Assembly (NCBI GenBank): GCA_003457135.1
Contig: DMSQ01000055.1
Coordinates: 1 to 11,807, forward strand
Origin: Prolixibacteraceae bacterium
Lineage (GTDB): Bacteria > Bacteroidota > Bacteroidia > Bacteroidales > Prolixibacteraceae
DNA: 11,807 nt
Direction of reading: 5' to 3'
Below the pieces are notes generated by a model. The model made no database searches. It had not been told where the DNA came from and was given only the letters and a program-made list of their open reading frames with translations. The translations under genes and the position numbers were made by a program. Below, piece by piece: positions 6,346-11,807 of this stretch (the first letter of the stretch is position 1; every line of letters begins with the position of its first letter).

Positions 6346-6453
6346 TTTTTAAAATAACATATCTATCGGTCCAGGGGTGGAAGCCGATAAAATGTTCATA
6401 TTTTGCAACAAAAAGTTTGATAAAACCCTGGCGCTCGCCGGGGTTTTTCTTTT
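6346..6453 (+). ncRNA. Candidate small RNA unit between two terminators
   Basis: A promoter-like pair, TTG (6309-6311) and TAACTTTA (6332-6339) 20 bases apart, precedes a ~100-base stretch. That stretch contains a hairpin, TATCGG-TCCA-GGGG-TGGA-AG-CCGATA (6364-6389), and ends in a strong terminator (6422-6453). No convincing + strand gene lies between the previous terminator (6299) and this one, so something else must use the terminator. An independent short transcript fits. The family is not recognised. A - strand open frame without ATG overlaps the same bases, so the call is weak. Confidence 0.25.
6422..6453 (+). terminator. Strong rho-independent terminator
   Basis: AAAACCC-T-GGC pairs with GCC-G-GGGTTTT around the loop GCTC (11 pairs including one T-G), followed by TTTTT-C-TTTT. 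It lies 123 bases after the RadC terminator, with no evident gene between. Confidence 0.8.
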
Positions 6454-6563
6454 AAACCATACCTCATACGAAACTTTCACTTCCTGATTATTTTCCAGAT
6501 GATCTTTCAATCTTTTAAAATACTTGTTTTTGATGTTCAGCTTGTTACATAGATATTCTTGTT

Positions 6564-6790
6564 ACACTCAAATTAGGATAAAGTTATTTACGCCATCCGG
6601 AAAAGTCAAGGCTTTGGGTTTCACCTAATCTGTTTGACAAAAACAACACTTCGTGCTTGTTCAAAAACCTAACGGTCCCTGAGCGTAAACAGTCGAAGGG
6701 CGTTAGGTTTTATGACATTCGGCCTTGACAAGAATCCGCATGGCTCAATGTGGTTTATCCATAATTTAATTTTTACCGGCGAGCCAGATG
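6564..6790 (+). repeat. Structured repeat module C upstream of the 125-residue gene
   Basis: This is a homologue of module B in the same orientation, with a larger apical insert. It contains ACACTCA, then CGCCATCCGGAAAAGTCA (6591-6608), with AAAGTTATTT as in copy A. The main stem is GTCAAGGC (6605-6612) with GCCTTGAC (6722-6729). It then has GAATCCG, GGCTCAATGTG, and a second stem TGGCTC (6741-6746) with GAGCCA (6781-6786). The final GAGCCAG lies 44 bases before ATG 6825, against 41 bases in module B before ATG 5802. The 6277-6824 gap is thus filled by two terminators, a candidate small RNA and this module. Confidence 0.55.
6664..6711 (+). repeat. Nested palindrome containing a REP-like core
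   Basis: The outer arms AAAACCTAACG (6664-6674) and CGTTAGGTTTT (6701-6711) are an 11-base perfect inverted repeat. Inside, CCCT (6677-6680) and AGGG (6697-6700) flank a CTGAGC...GTCGAAG core like that at 5687-5705. It forms the tip of module C. Confidence 0.6.
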
Positions 6791-6824
6791 CCAAAATAAG
6801 TCCCTAAGGCAAGGGCAAAATGTT

Positions 6825-7202
6825 ATGGGTAAATCAAATGTTGCTGAAAAAACAGCCAATGTTGCTGAAGTAGTTGAAGTTGTAGAAGTTGCTCCGGTTT
6901 TGACCATTGTGAAAGACGAAGTCGAAGCGCCACGGAAGCTAACTTTGGATGAGAGGATTCAAAGAGTGGAAGATTTATCATTGCTTATCGACCGTTGGAA
7001 GACCTTGAACGATTCACGGCGTAAGTTGCAAACCTTCCAGATCGGAGCTGATTCTCTCAGTTCTGTGATCAGTTTGAGGGATTCAAATGGAAATGAGTTC
7101 AAAACTTCCAACTCAGCGGTGATTACCTCTGTTATCGACGAAATGAAACGAACCCTGGATGTGAAAGTCCGAGATGTTGAAGAGCAAATTTATGCGGAGT
7201 AA
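6825..7202 (+). CDS. 125-residue hypothetical protein with Val/Glu-rich N terminus
   Basis: The product starts MGKSNVAEKTANVAEVVEVV and has a low-complexity Val/Glu/Ala stretch to about residue 45. A charged, probably helical part follows (LTLDERIQRVEDLSLLIDRW, 46-65, and KTLNDSRRKLQTF), then a short strand-like segment with SLRDSNGNEF, and a final amphipathic helix (SVIDEMKRTLDVKVRDVEEQ). It has no signal peptide, membrane segment or known catalytic motif. I associate this architecture with unnamed short proteins that recur in Bacteroidota accessory regions, but I cannot name a family. The start at 6825 is preferred over an ATG at 6820, which is in another frame. Module C lies directly upstream. 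The stop (7200-7202) is two bases from the RIT element, and a terminator that would suit this gene is found only beyond the element, at 10708. The insertion therefore probably separated gene and terminator without cutting the coding region. Confidence 0.7.
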   Translation: MGKSNVAEKTANVAEVVEVVEVAPVLTIVKDEVEAPRKLTLDERIQRVEDLSLLIDRWKTLNDSRRKLQTFQIGADSLSSVISLRDSNGNEFKTSNSAVITSVIDEMKRTLDVKVRDVEEQIYAE

Positions 7203-7204
7203 AA

Positions 7205-7285
7205 GATTATGCAAAGAAACCAGCAGAAACCTTCTTATATAACCACTAAACACTTGTTTGATTTGCATAAACACTTTGCATAAAT
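7205..7285 (+). repeat. Left terminus of the RIT element
   Basis: Outer box GATTATGCAAAG (7205-7216) and inner box CACTTTGCATAAAT (7272-7285) are in inverted orientation to each other. The 10-base arms TTATGCAAAG and CTTTGCATAA are perfect complements. An extra direct copy of TTTGCATAAA lies at 7262-7271, 13 bases before the one at 7275-7284; it has no counterpart at the right end. These are likely recombinase-binding sites. Confidence 0.8.
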
Positions 7286-7334
7286 ATTTTGCTTTTTTTA
7301 TTCCGGCAATGGTGCCAACATAAAAAGCAATAAT

Positions 7335-8570
7335 ATGAAACAATTACAAACAGTACAAGAACTGATGGATGGTTGCGTTCATTTTTTTGAGCAACAATTC
7401 TATTCTCCCAATCGAATTGAACGCTACAGGTTTCTGTGGAAAAATAAGCTGATTCCATTTATGTTTCAAAAATCATTTTTGTATTATGATCCTTCGGTTG
7501 GAGAAGAGTATATTCGCTATAATATAGGCGGTAGCATTTTACCTATTGAACGGGACATTATCAGAAGTATAAAAGTATTGAATGAGTTCCAAGAAAAAGG
7601 AACAATCCGCAGAGCCTACCGCAAGCCAATTACTCGAGAATTATCTGGAGAGATAGGTTGTTTAATGAATAGATACCTTTTGCATTTGGAGTGCTTACGT
7701 CGCAGTAAAATAACAATTTCAGCTCACCGACTATTTCTTTCCAGATTTCTTTTCTATCTGAAAAATAAACAAATATCTAATATTGAAGAAATTATAGAAA
7801 GCCATATTTCGTCTTTTGTTTCTACTCAGACTAAAAATCAGATAGGCGTTGTATCTGCTATCAGATTATTTTTTAGATTTCTATTTGAGGAACGCATCAT
7901 AAAGCTTGATTTAACCACAGTTATCCAACATTACAAGTGGGTCAGTAGAGCAAAATTACCTTCGGTTTATACCGCAAAGGAGGTATTCCAAATAGAGTCA
8001 TCCATAAACAGAGACAATGCTACCGGTAAAAGAAACTATGCCATGACTCTGTTGGCCTCACGGCTGGGGCTAAGAGCATCAGATATTGCTCACCTGACTT
8101 TCCGCAACATCGACTGGGAGAATAGCACAATTAAATTATCCCAATTTAAAACTGGCAAAGTGATTGACCTTCCATTGCTTGCAGATGTAGGGGACGCAAT
8201 TATCGACTATCTCAAATATGGCCGCAAAAAATCAGCGTCACCATATATTTTCCTTTATGCCAGTGCTCCATTCACCGCCATGACAAATGGTTCCATTTCA
8301 TGTGCTCTTGGTCTTATCGTGGGTTCATCCGGGGTTGATACAACCGCGAGAAGGCACGGACCGCATGCCATGCGCCACAGTCTGGCCAGTCGATTTTTGG
8401 AAAACCAGGTATCAATACCTGTTATCTCCGAGGCTTTGGGGCACCAAAGTATCACAAACACGATGTCTTATCTTAGAATAGATGTGGAATCGTTACGGCA
8501 ATGTGCATTGAACGTTCCGCTTGTGGAACCATCATTTTATGAGCAGGAAGGAGGTACCTTCTATGAATGA
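7335..8570 (+). CDS. ritA: Tyrosine recombinase, first gene of RIT element
   Basis: A 411-residue site-specific recombinase of the tyrosine (phage integrase) family. The catalytic domain occupies about residues 210-395. R247 is in GLRASDI, the lysine is in FKTGK (271-275), H344-x-x-R347 is in HAMRHSLAS, H370 is in LGHQS, and the nucleophile Y379 is in TMSYLRID. An N-terminal region of about 100 residues precedes the SAM-like core-binding domain (about 105-200), making this the longest of the three, as usual for the first RIT gene. It would cleave at the terminal boxes through a 3'-phosphotyrosine link. The start at ATG 7335 follows the left terminus by about 50 bases, so the promoter probably lies inside the terminus and may be occluded by bound recombinase. 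The last codons overlap the next gene. Confidence 0.9.
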   Translation: MKQLQTVQELMDGCVHFFEQQFYSPNRIERYRFLWKNKLIPFMFQKSFLYYDPSVGEEYIRYNIGGSILPIERDIIRSIKVLNEFQEKGTIRRAYRKPITRELSGEIGCLMNRYLLHLECLRRSKITISAHRLFLSRFLFYLKNKQISNIEEIIESHISSFVSTQTKNQIGVVSAIRLFFRFLFEERIIKLDLTTVIQHYKWVSRAKLPSVYTAKEVFQIESSINRDNATGKRNYAMTLLASRLGLRASDIAHLTFRNIDWENSTIKLSQFKTGKVIDLPLLADVGDAIIDYLKYGRKKSASPYIFLYASAPFTAMTNGSISCALGLIVGSSGVDTTARRHGPHAMRHSLASRFLENQVSIPVISEALGHQSITNTMSYLRIDVESLRQCALNVPLVEPSFYEQEGGTFYE

Positions 8571-9570
8571 GTTCAATTACGGCAGCATCTATGCCCCTTA
8601 TTTCAAGCAGTTTATTGTCATGAAGAAAGGGCTCGGTTATGTGTCCTTGCGTACTGAATGGGTCTTTCTTGAGTTTGACAATTTTTTCATTACCAACAAC
8701 ATAACAACCATTGGAATAACCAGGCAACAAGTTGAACAGTGGCGTGCTACAAGGATAAACGATGCATTGTCAACAATTTGCACAAAATACATTATCCTTT
8801 CTCAATTCTGTAAGTATATGTGCAAGGTTGGTTATGACTGTTATATCCCGAGAAGCCCTGTTTATCCTCCCAGAAACAGCTATAAACCCCATATCTACTC
8901 TAACCGGGAAATCGCAGACCTCTTCCATACATGCGATAATATGCGATTGCATGACAAGCACATGTCCACCATACTTTTTATTGTACCAGCCATTATCCGT
9001 CTGCTGTATGCAACCGGTCTTAGAATCAGCGAAGCCTTGGCTTTGAAGAACAAGGATGTGGACTTTAACCAGCAATGCTTAATTATCAGAAAAAGCAAGA
9101 ATGGGGAGGAACGTATTGCTCCCATGTCTGGCGGCTTAGAAGAAGTGCTGAAACAGTATCTGCATTATCGGGATCGGATGCCCATACCACGCATCAAGGA
9201 TATCAACGGCTACTTCTTTGTGTCTCCCAACGGAACAAACTGTTGTCAAGGCAGTGTATATACCTGGTTCAGGAAGGCACTTGCCATATCAGGAATCCCG
9301 TTTATTGGAGATCATCAGGGTCCTCGTGTTCATGATTTGCGGCATACGTTCGCGGTTCACGCTCTGGCTCAGATGGCTAAATCCGGACTCGATCTTTACT
9401 ACTCACTGCCTTTGATTTCGACATTTCTTGGTCATAAATCAATAGGTGCGACCGATCATTACGTCAGGCTAACTGCGGAGATGTATCCTGATCTGCTTAA
9501 AGACGAAAAGGGTGTATGCGCCTATGTTTTTCCAAAATACAATAATCTTTTGTACAATGGAAACGACTGA
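8563..9570 (+). CDS. ritB: Tyrosine recombinase, second gene of RIT element
   Basis: A 335-residue tyrosine recombinase. The start is ATG 8563, not the in-frame TTG 42 bases upstream. GGAGG at 8550 is a clear ribosome-binding site about ten bases before this ATG, unusual for Bacteroidota, and the eight-base overlap with the ritA stop is typical of RIT genes. The N-terminal core-binding part covers about residues 1-105 and the catalytic domain about 110-310. R154 is in ATGLRISEAL, K179 in RKSKNGEER, H257-x-x-R260 in VHDLRHTFA, H291 in LGHKS, and Y300 in DHYVRLT. All catalytic positions are present. It is co-transcribed with, and presumably acts in a complex with, the two flanking recombinases, since the three genes are always kept together in RIT elements. 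Confidence 0.9.
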   Translation: MNEFNYGSIYAPYFKQFIVMKKGLGYVSLRTEWVFLEFDNFFITNNITTIGITRQQVEQWRATRINDALSTICTKYIILSQFCKYMCKVGYDCYIPRSPVYPPRNSYKPHIYSNREIADLFHTCDNMRLHDKHMSTILFIVPAIIRLLYATGLRISEALALKNKDVDFNQQCLIIRKSKNGEERIAPMSGGLEEVLKQYLHYRDRMPIPRIKDINGYFFVSPNGTNCCQGSVYTWFRKALAISGIPFIGDHQGPRVHDLRHTFAVHALAQMAKSGLDLYYSLPLISTFLGHKSIGATDHYVRLTAEMYPDLLKDEKGVCAYVFPKYNNLLYNGND

Positions 9571-10588
9571 TTTTGCAAAATATCTCAGCACTTTCCTTAC
9601 CAAGTATCTTGCGGGTGAGCGCAACTGTAGTCAAAATACCATTTTGGCTTACAAGGATACTTTCGTTCAGTTTATAACTTTCATGAAAGAACAGAAAAAC
9701 ACTGAAGTACAAAAGCTGACTCTTGAATGTATTACCAGGGAAATTGTCATCAACTTTCTTGACTGGATTCAGGAGAACAGGCATTGCAGTAATGCCACAC
9801 GGAATTATCGTCTTGCCGCTTTGCATTCGTTCTTCAGCTTCTTGCAATACGAAAATCCCGAAAGGATGTATGAGTGGCAAAAGATACTGACCATAAAAGT
9901 TAAGAAACACGAAAAAAAGAGTATCAACTACCTGACAACTGATGGCATAAAGCTACTTCTTGAACAGCCGGATCTAAGTACCAGAGGTGGTTACCGTAAT
10001 CTCACAATGCTTGCACTTATGTATGATAGCGGAGCAAGGGTACAGGAAATAATAGATCTTACTCCTTCCTCTGTCAGACTTGAGAACCCAAGCATAATAA
10101 AACTATTTGGCAAGGGGCGCAAGGCCAGATTTGTACCATTGCAACAACAGCAGACCGTGTTCCTGAAAGAATATATGCAGAAAAATCATTTGTTGGAAAC
10201 CCATGCCAATCAATATCCATTGTTCTCAAATAGCAGAAAAGAAAAACTTACCCGGGCAGGTGTGACCTACATCTTGAAGACATATGCAGACCTTGCAAGG
10301 AAAATCAATCCGGCAATTATACCTGAGACGATCAGTTGTCACTCCTTACGTCATTCTAAGGCCATGCATCTTCTTCAGGCCGGTGTAAATCTGGTTTACA
10401 TCCGAGATCTTTTAGGCCATGTTTCAGTTCAGACTACAGATGTGTATGCTCGTGCTGATTCCAGACAGAAACGGGAAGCTTTTGAAAAGGCCTATGTTGA
10501 CATTAATCCGGCTGGCTCCAAAACAAAATCCTGGGAAAAGAACAACAATCTATTGGATTGGCTGAAAAGTCTAGAAAAACAATTATGA
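9557..10588 (+). CDS. ritC: Tyrosine recombinase, third gene of RIT element
   Basis: A 343-residue tyrosine recombinase, closest in layout to XerC/XerD-type enzymes. ATG 9557 (METTDFAKYLSTFLTKYL) is chosen because it starts the core-binding domain cleanly and overlaps the ritB stop by 14 bases. The in-frame ATG at 9512 would add 15 unconserved-looking residues. No Shine-Dalgarno is visible, so expression probably depends on coupling to ritB. The catalytic residues are R161 in SGARVQEI, K186 in FGKGRKAR, H262-x-x-R265 in CHSLRHSKA, H288 in LGHVS, and Y297 in DVYARAD. The stop (10586-10588) directly abuts the inner box of the right terminus. There is no space for cargo and no separate terminator inside the element. 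Confidence 0.9.
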   Translation: METTDFAKYLSTFLTKYLAGERNCSQNTILAYKDTFVQFITFMKEQKNTEVQKLTLECITREIVINFLDWIQENRHCSNATRNYRLAALHSFFSFLQYENPERMYEWQKILTIKVKKHEKKSINYLTTDGIKLLLEQPDLSTRGGYRNLTMLALMYDSGARVQEIIDLTPSSVRLENPSIIKLFGKGRKARFVPLQQQQTVFLKEYMQKNHLLETHANQYPLFSNSRKEKLTRAGVTYILKTYADLARKINPAIIPETISCHSLRHSKAMHLLQAGVNLVYIRDLLGHVSVQTTDVYARADSRQKREAFEKAYVDINPAGSKTKSWEKNNNLLDWLKSLEKQL

Positions 10589-10669
10589 ATTTATGCAAAG
10601 TGGTACTGTAAAGTAAAAGGATTAACAATCTGATTGCAAGCATGTCTTACAATGCCACTTTGCATAATC
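10589..10669 (-). repeat. Right terminus of the RIT element
   Basis: This is the mirror image of the left terminus: inner box ATTTATGCAAAGTG (10589-10602), 55 bases, then outer box CTTTGCATAATC (10658-10669). The arms within this end form a 13-base perfect inverted repeat (TTATGCAAAGTGG at 10591-10603 with CCACTTTGCATAA at 10655-10667), longer than the 10-base one at the left. Confidence 0.8.
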
Positions 10670-10707
10670 ATTTGCTTTCCATAATCAAATTAACCTTTAA
10701 CCAAGAG

Positions 10708-10731
10708 TGGAGGCTTCGCCTCCATTTTTTT
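10708..10731 (+). terminator. Rho-independent terminator, probably of the interrupted upstream unit
   Basis: TGGAGGC (10708-10714) pairs perfectly with GCCTCCA (10718-10724) around TTC, followed by seven T. It lies 38 bases outside the RIT right end. Removing the element would place it about 40 bases after the stop of the 125-residue gene. The rest of 10670-10835 holds nothing else recognised. Confidence 0.8.
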
Positions 10732-10835
10732 GTTCGTTCAGGTTTGACACACCAACTCTTTTGAGAAAAATGTCACTAATTTAAACTCCTGATTGAATTA
10801 TTCTACTTTATATATCTGTAAGATAGACTTTTGTC

Positions 10836-11267
10836 CTACTGTCTATTTTTGATTTCATTTTCAAAATCACTGGCTGCAAATGTTTTGGATGAATAGATAA
10901 CTTCATTGGTTATCGCATTTCCCTCCTGAAGAATTTGACTAGCTGCATATTCTTCGATTTCATTTTCAAAATCAACAGCTGCAAATGCCTGGGCTGAGTA
11001 AAAAGAGGCTTCATTAAGCATTGCATTTTCCACAACAAGATTTTCAGTTGCTGCATAGGTTGCAATTTCATTATTAATATCATTGGCTGTATAAGCCTGG
11101 GCTGAGTAGATGAAGGCTTCATCAGTCAATATAGATTCAATGGCCAACATTTCTTCTTTGTTATTTACTATTTCTTCCCTTTTGTTATCTGAAGTTGCAT
11201 TGTTATTGGTTAAACCAATAATTCCAAGTGCACAAATTACGATAAGTGTTCTAGTTTTCGTTTTCAT
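10836..11267 (-). CDS. Small secreted protein with three ~36-residue repeats
   Basis: A 143-residue protein starting at ATG 11267 (MKTKTRTLIVICALGIIGLT). The basic start and hydrophobic stretch (residues 8-19) form a signal peptide, with cleavage plausible after the NNNA at 21-24. The in-frame start 45 bases upstream would bury the signal behind a polar extension and is rejected. The mature part is acidic, low in aromatic residues other than Tyr/Phe, and built of three units: about 44-78, 79-113 and 114-143. Each has the pattern (N/D)E-x-x-x-YS(A/S)-x-x-(F/Y)-x-A-x-D-(F/I)-x-NEI. The conserved tyrosines Y54, Y90 and Y125 are 36 and 35 residues apart. Similar short exported proteins with MKTKTRTLI-like starts seem frequent in this group (memory only). 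Function is unknown; a periplasmic or surface role is inferred from the signal. The DNA of the repeats is also similar, so recent internal duplication is likely. Confidence 0.7.
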   Translation of the reverse strand: MKTKTRTLIVICALGIIGLTNNNATSDNKREEIVNNKEEMLAIESILTDEAFIYSAQAYTANDINNEIATYAATENLVVENAMLNEASFYSAQAFAAVDFENEIEEYAASQILQEGNAITNEVIYSSKTFAASDFENEIKNRQ

Positions 11268-11510
11268 GATTATCATTTTAAAATTGTTCGTTTTACTACT
11301 TTTTACACACATTGTTTTCTATTCTAATTTGTTTTCAATTACTATGACCCAAGAAGAGTCAAATAGTTACATGAGGATTAGTTAAATAAAGGCAAAATTG
11401 TCTTAATGAAATGTTAACGGATTTTAAGCAGCAAAAAACTGTCCTTTCTCCTACTCACCCTCTCCCTACTTTTACTCAGAATTAGAGTAATTCGTTTAAA
11501 TCCGTGAAAT

Positions 11511-11804
11511 ATGTCTTTAAAAATCGAAACCATCCGCCGAAACCTGGTTCTCAAAGAATTAGAAATCAGGGAAACTCCTCAAGGGAAACAAATTATCTTC
11601 TCCATCAAGTTTGTAAAGAAAGATGGTGAACTAGTTTTTATACCAAGGGCAGTCGTAACCGGGCTAAAAATGAACATGAAAGAAAACCGGATGCGTGGAG
11701 TTCTTCCGGTGGATGAAAATGGGAACGCATGTGGTCATGTCACTCCGGTAAGTATTGATTCATTGATAGAGTATAATGGTATTAAGCAGGGAAATCGCTT
11801 TTAA
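11511..11804 (+). CDS. 97-residue hypothetical protein
   Basis: A complete open frame from ATG 11511 to TAA 11802-11804. The product (MSLKIETIRRNLVLKELEIR...) is mixed alpha/beta, with a central strand-rich part (GKQIIFSIKFVKKDGELVFI, PRAVVTGLKMNMKENRMRGV) and an end in HVTPVSIDSLIEYNG. It has no signal peptide, membrane segment or metal motif. The conserved-looking PRAVVTG and RMRGVLPVDENG segments recall unnamed short proteins of Bacteroidota accessory regions, possibly travelling with the 125-residue protein upstream of the RIT element; I cannot assign a function. The 11268-11510 gap before it contains the upstream region of the - strand repeat-protein gene and a pyrimidine-rich tract (about 11440-11475), but no promoter I can defend. 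Confidence 0.7.
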   Translation: MSLKIETIRRNLVLKELEIRETPQGKQIIFSIKFVKKDGELVFIPRAVVTGLKMNMKENRMRGVLPVDENGNACGHVTPVSIDSLIEYNGIKQGNRF

Positions 11805-11807
11805 CAT

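Larger units (their letters stand above)
7205..10669 (+). mobile_element. Recombinase-in-trio (RIT) element, about 3.5 kb, apparently intact
   Basis: Three consecutive tyrosine recombinase genes in one direction, with overlapping ends (8 and 14 bases), are the defining feature of RIT elements. The termini are mirror images. The outer box GATTATGCAAAG is at 7205-7216 and, inverted, at 10658-10669. The inner box CACTTTGCATAAAT is at 7272-7285 and, inverted, at 10589-10602. Outer and inner boxes are separated by exactly 55 bases at both ends, although the 55-base interiors are not alike. All three recombinases keep the catalytic R, K, H-x-x-R, H and Y residues, so transposition competence is plausible. 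No cargo gene is present. Boundaries are set by the boxes; no flanking duplication was evident. The true cleavage points could lie a few bases away. Confidence 0.88.

Noticed and set aside
5599..6824. Integron-like cassette array with attC sites
   Set aside because: The small units have palindromic modules, but there is no integron integrase, no GTTRRRY core pattern, and the three tyrosine recombinases clearly form a RIT element.
8521..8562. Earlier TTG start for the second recombinase
   Set aside because: ATG 8563 has a clear GGAGG site and the short overlap typical of these genes.
10821..10846. Weak hairpin ATAGAC/GTCTAT as terminator of the - strand repeat-protein gene
   Set aside because: It overlaps the stop codon and has no T tract on the - strand.
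10851..11120. Repeated DNA as a CRISPR or intergenic repeat
   Set aside because: The repeats are in frame and encode the three protein repeat units.
11268..11312. Upstream start for the repeat protein
   Set aside because: It would place 15 polar residues before the signal peptide.

Overview
The window is AT-rich, accessory DNA from a member of the Bacteroidota. Evidence for this is the promoter pattern TTG-N19/20-TAnnTTTG and several short proteins of types I associate with this phylum (a JAB/RadC domain-only protein, a 57-residue basic protein, 97- and 125-residue hypothetical proteins). A marine Bacteroidales/Marinilabiliales-like host is a guess. No tRNA, rRNA, CRISPR array or replication gene was seen.

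Region 1 (1-3273, + strand) reads as the end of a defence locus. It opens with the C-terminal remnant of a type I restriction specificity subunit (HsdS). Two bases later begins a two-gene unit: a NYN/PIN-like nuclease (224-982) and a large NACHT/STAND-like NTPase (979-3273) whose start overlaps the nuclease stop by four bases. The pairing suggests an NTPase sensor controlling a nuclease. This is the best candidate for an undescribed system in the window.

Region 2 (3274-5460, mostly - strand) holds an unlisted 57-residue gene with its own terminator (3491-3664). Next to it is a toxin-antitoxin-like pair: an XRE-HTH/ImmA-IrrE metallopeptidase (4329-5402) followed with a 4-base overlap by a PIN-domain protein (3835-4332). 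A clear promoter lies upstream (5426-5455), overlapped by an inverted repeat that is a likely operator.

Region 3 (5460-7202, + strand) contains short single-gene units. Two related structured modules of about 170-210 bases, each with a REP-like palindrome in its loop, precede a frameshifted RadC-like JAB gene (5802-6276) and a 125-residue hypothetical gene (6825-7202). A third, partial copy lies at 3341-3396. Between the two genes lie two strong terminators and a candidate small RNA or eroded gene.

Region 4 (7205-10669) is a recombinase-in-trio (RIT) element: three tyrosine recombinases with overlapping ends, all with complete catalytic residues, bounded by mirror-image termini. Each terminus carries two boxes exactly 55 bases apart. 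The element appears to have inserted between the stop codon of the 125-residue gene and that gene's terminator (10708-10731).

Region 5 (10670-11807) carries a small secreted protein made of three ~36-residue repeats (- strand) and a complete 97-residue hypothetical gene (+ strand).
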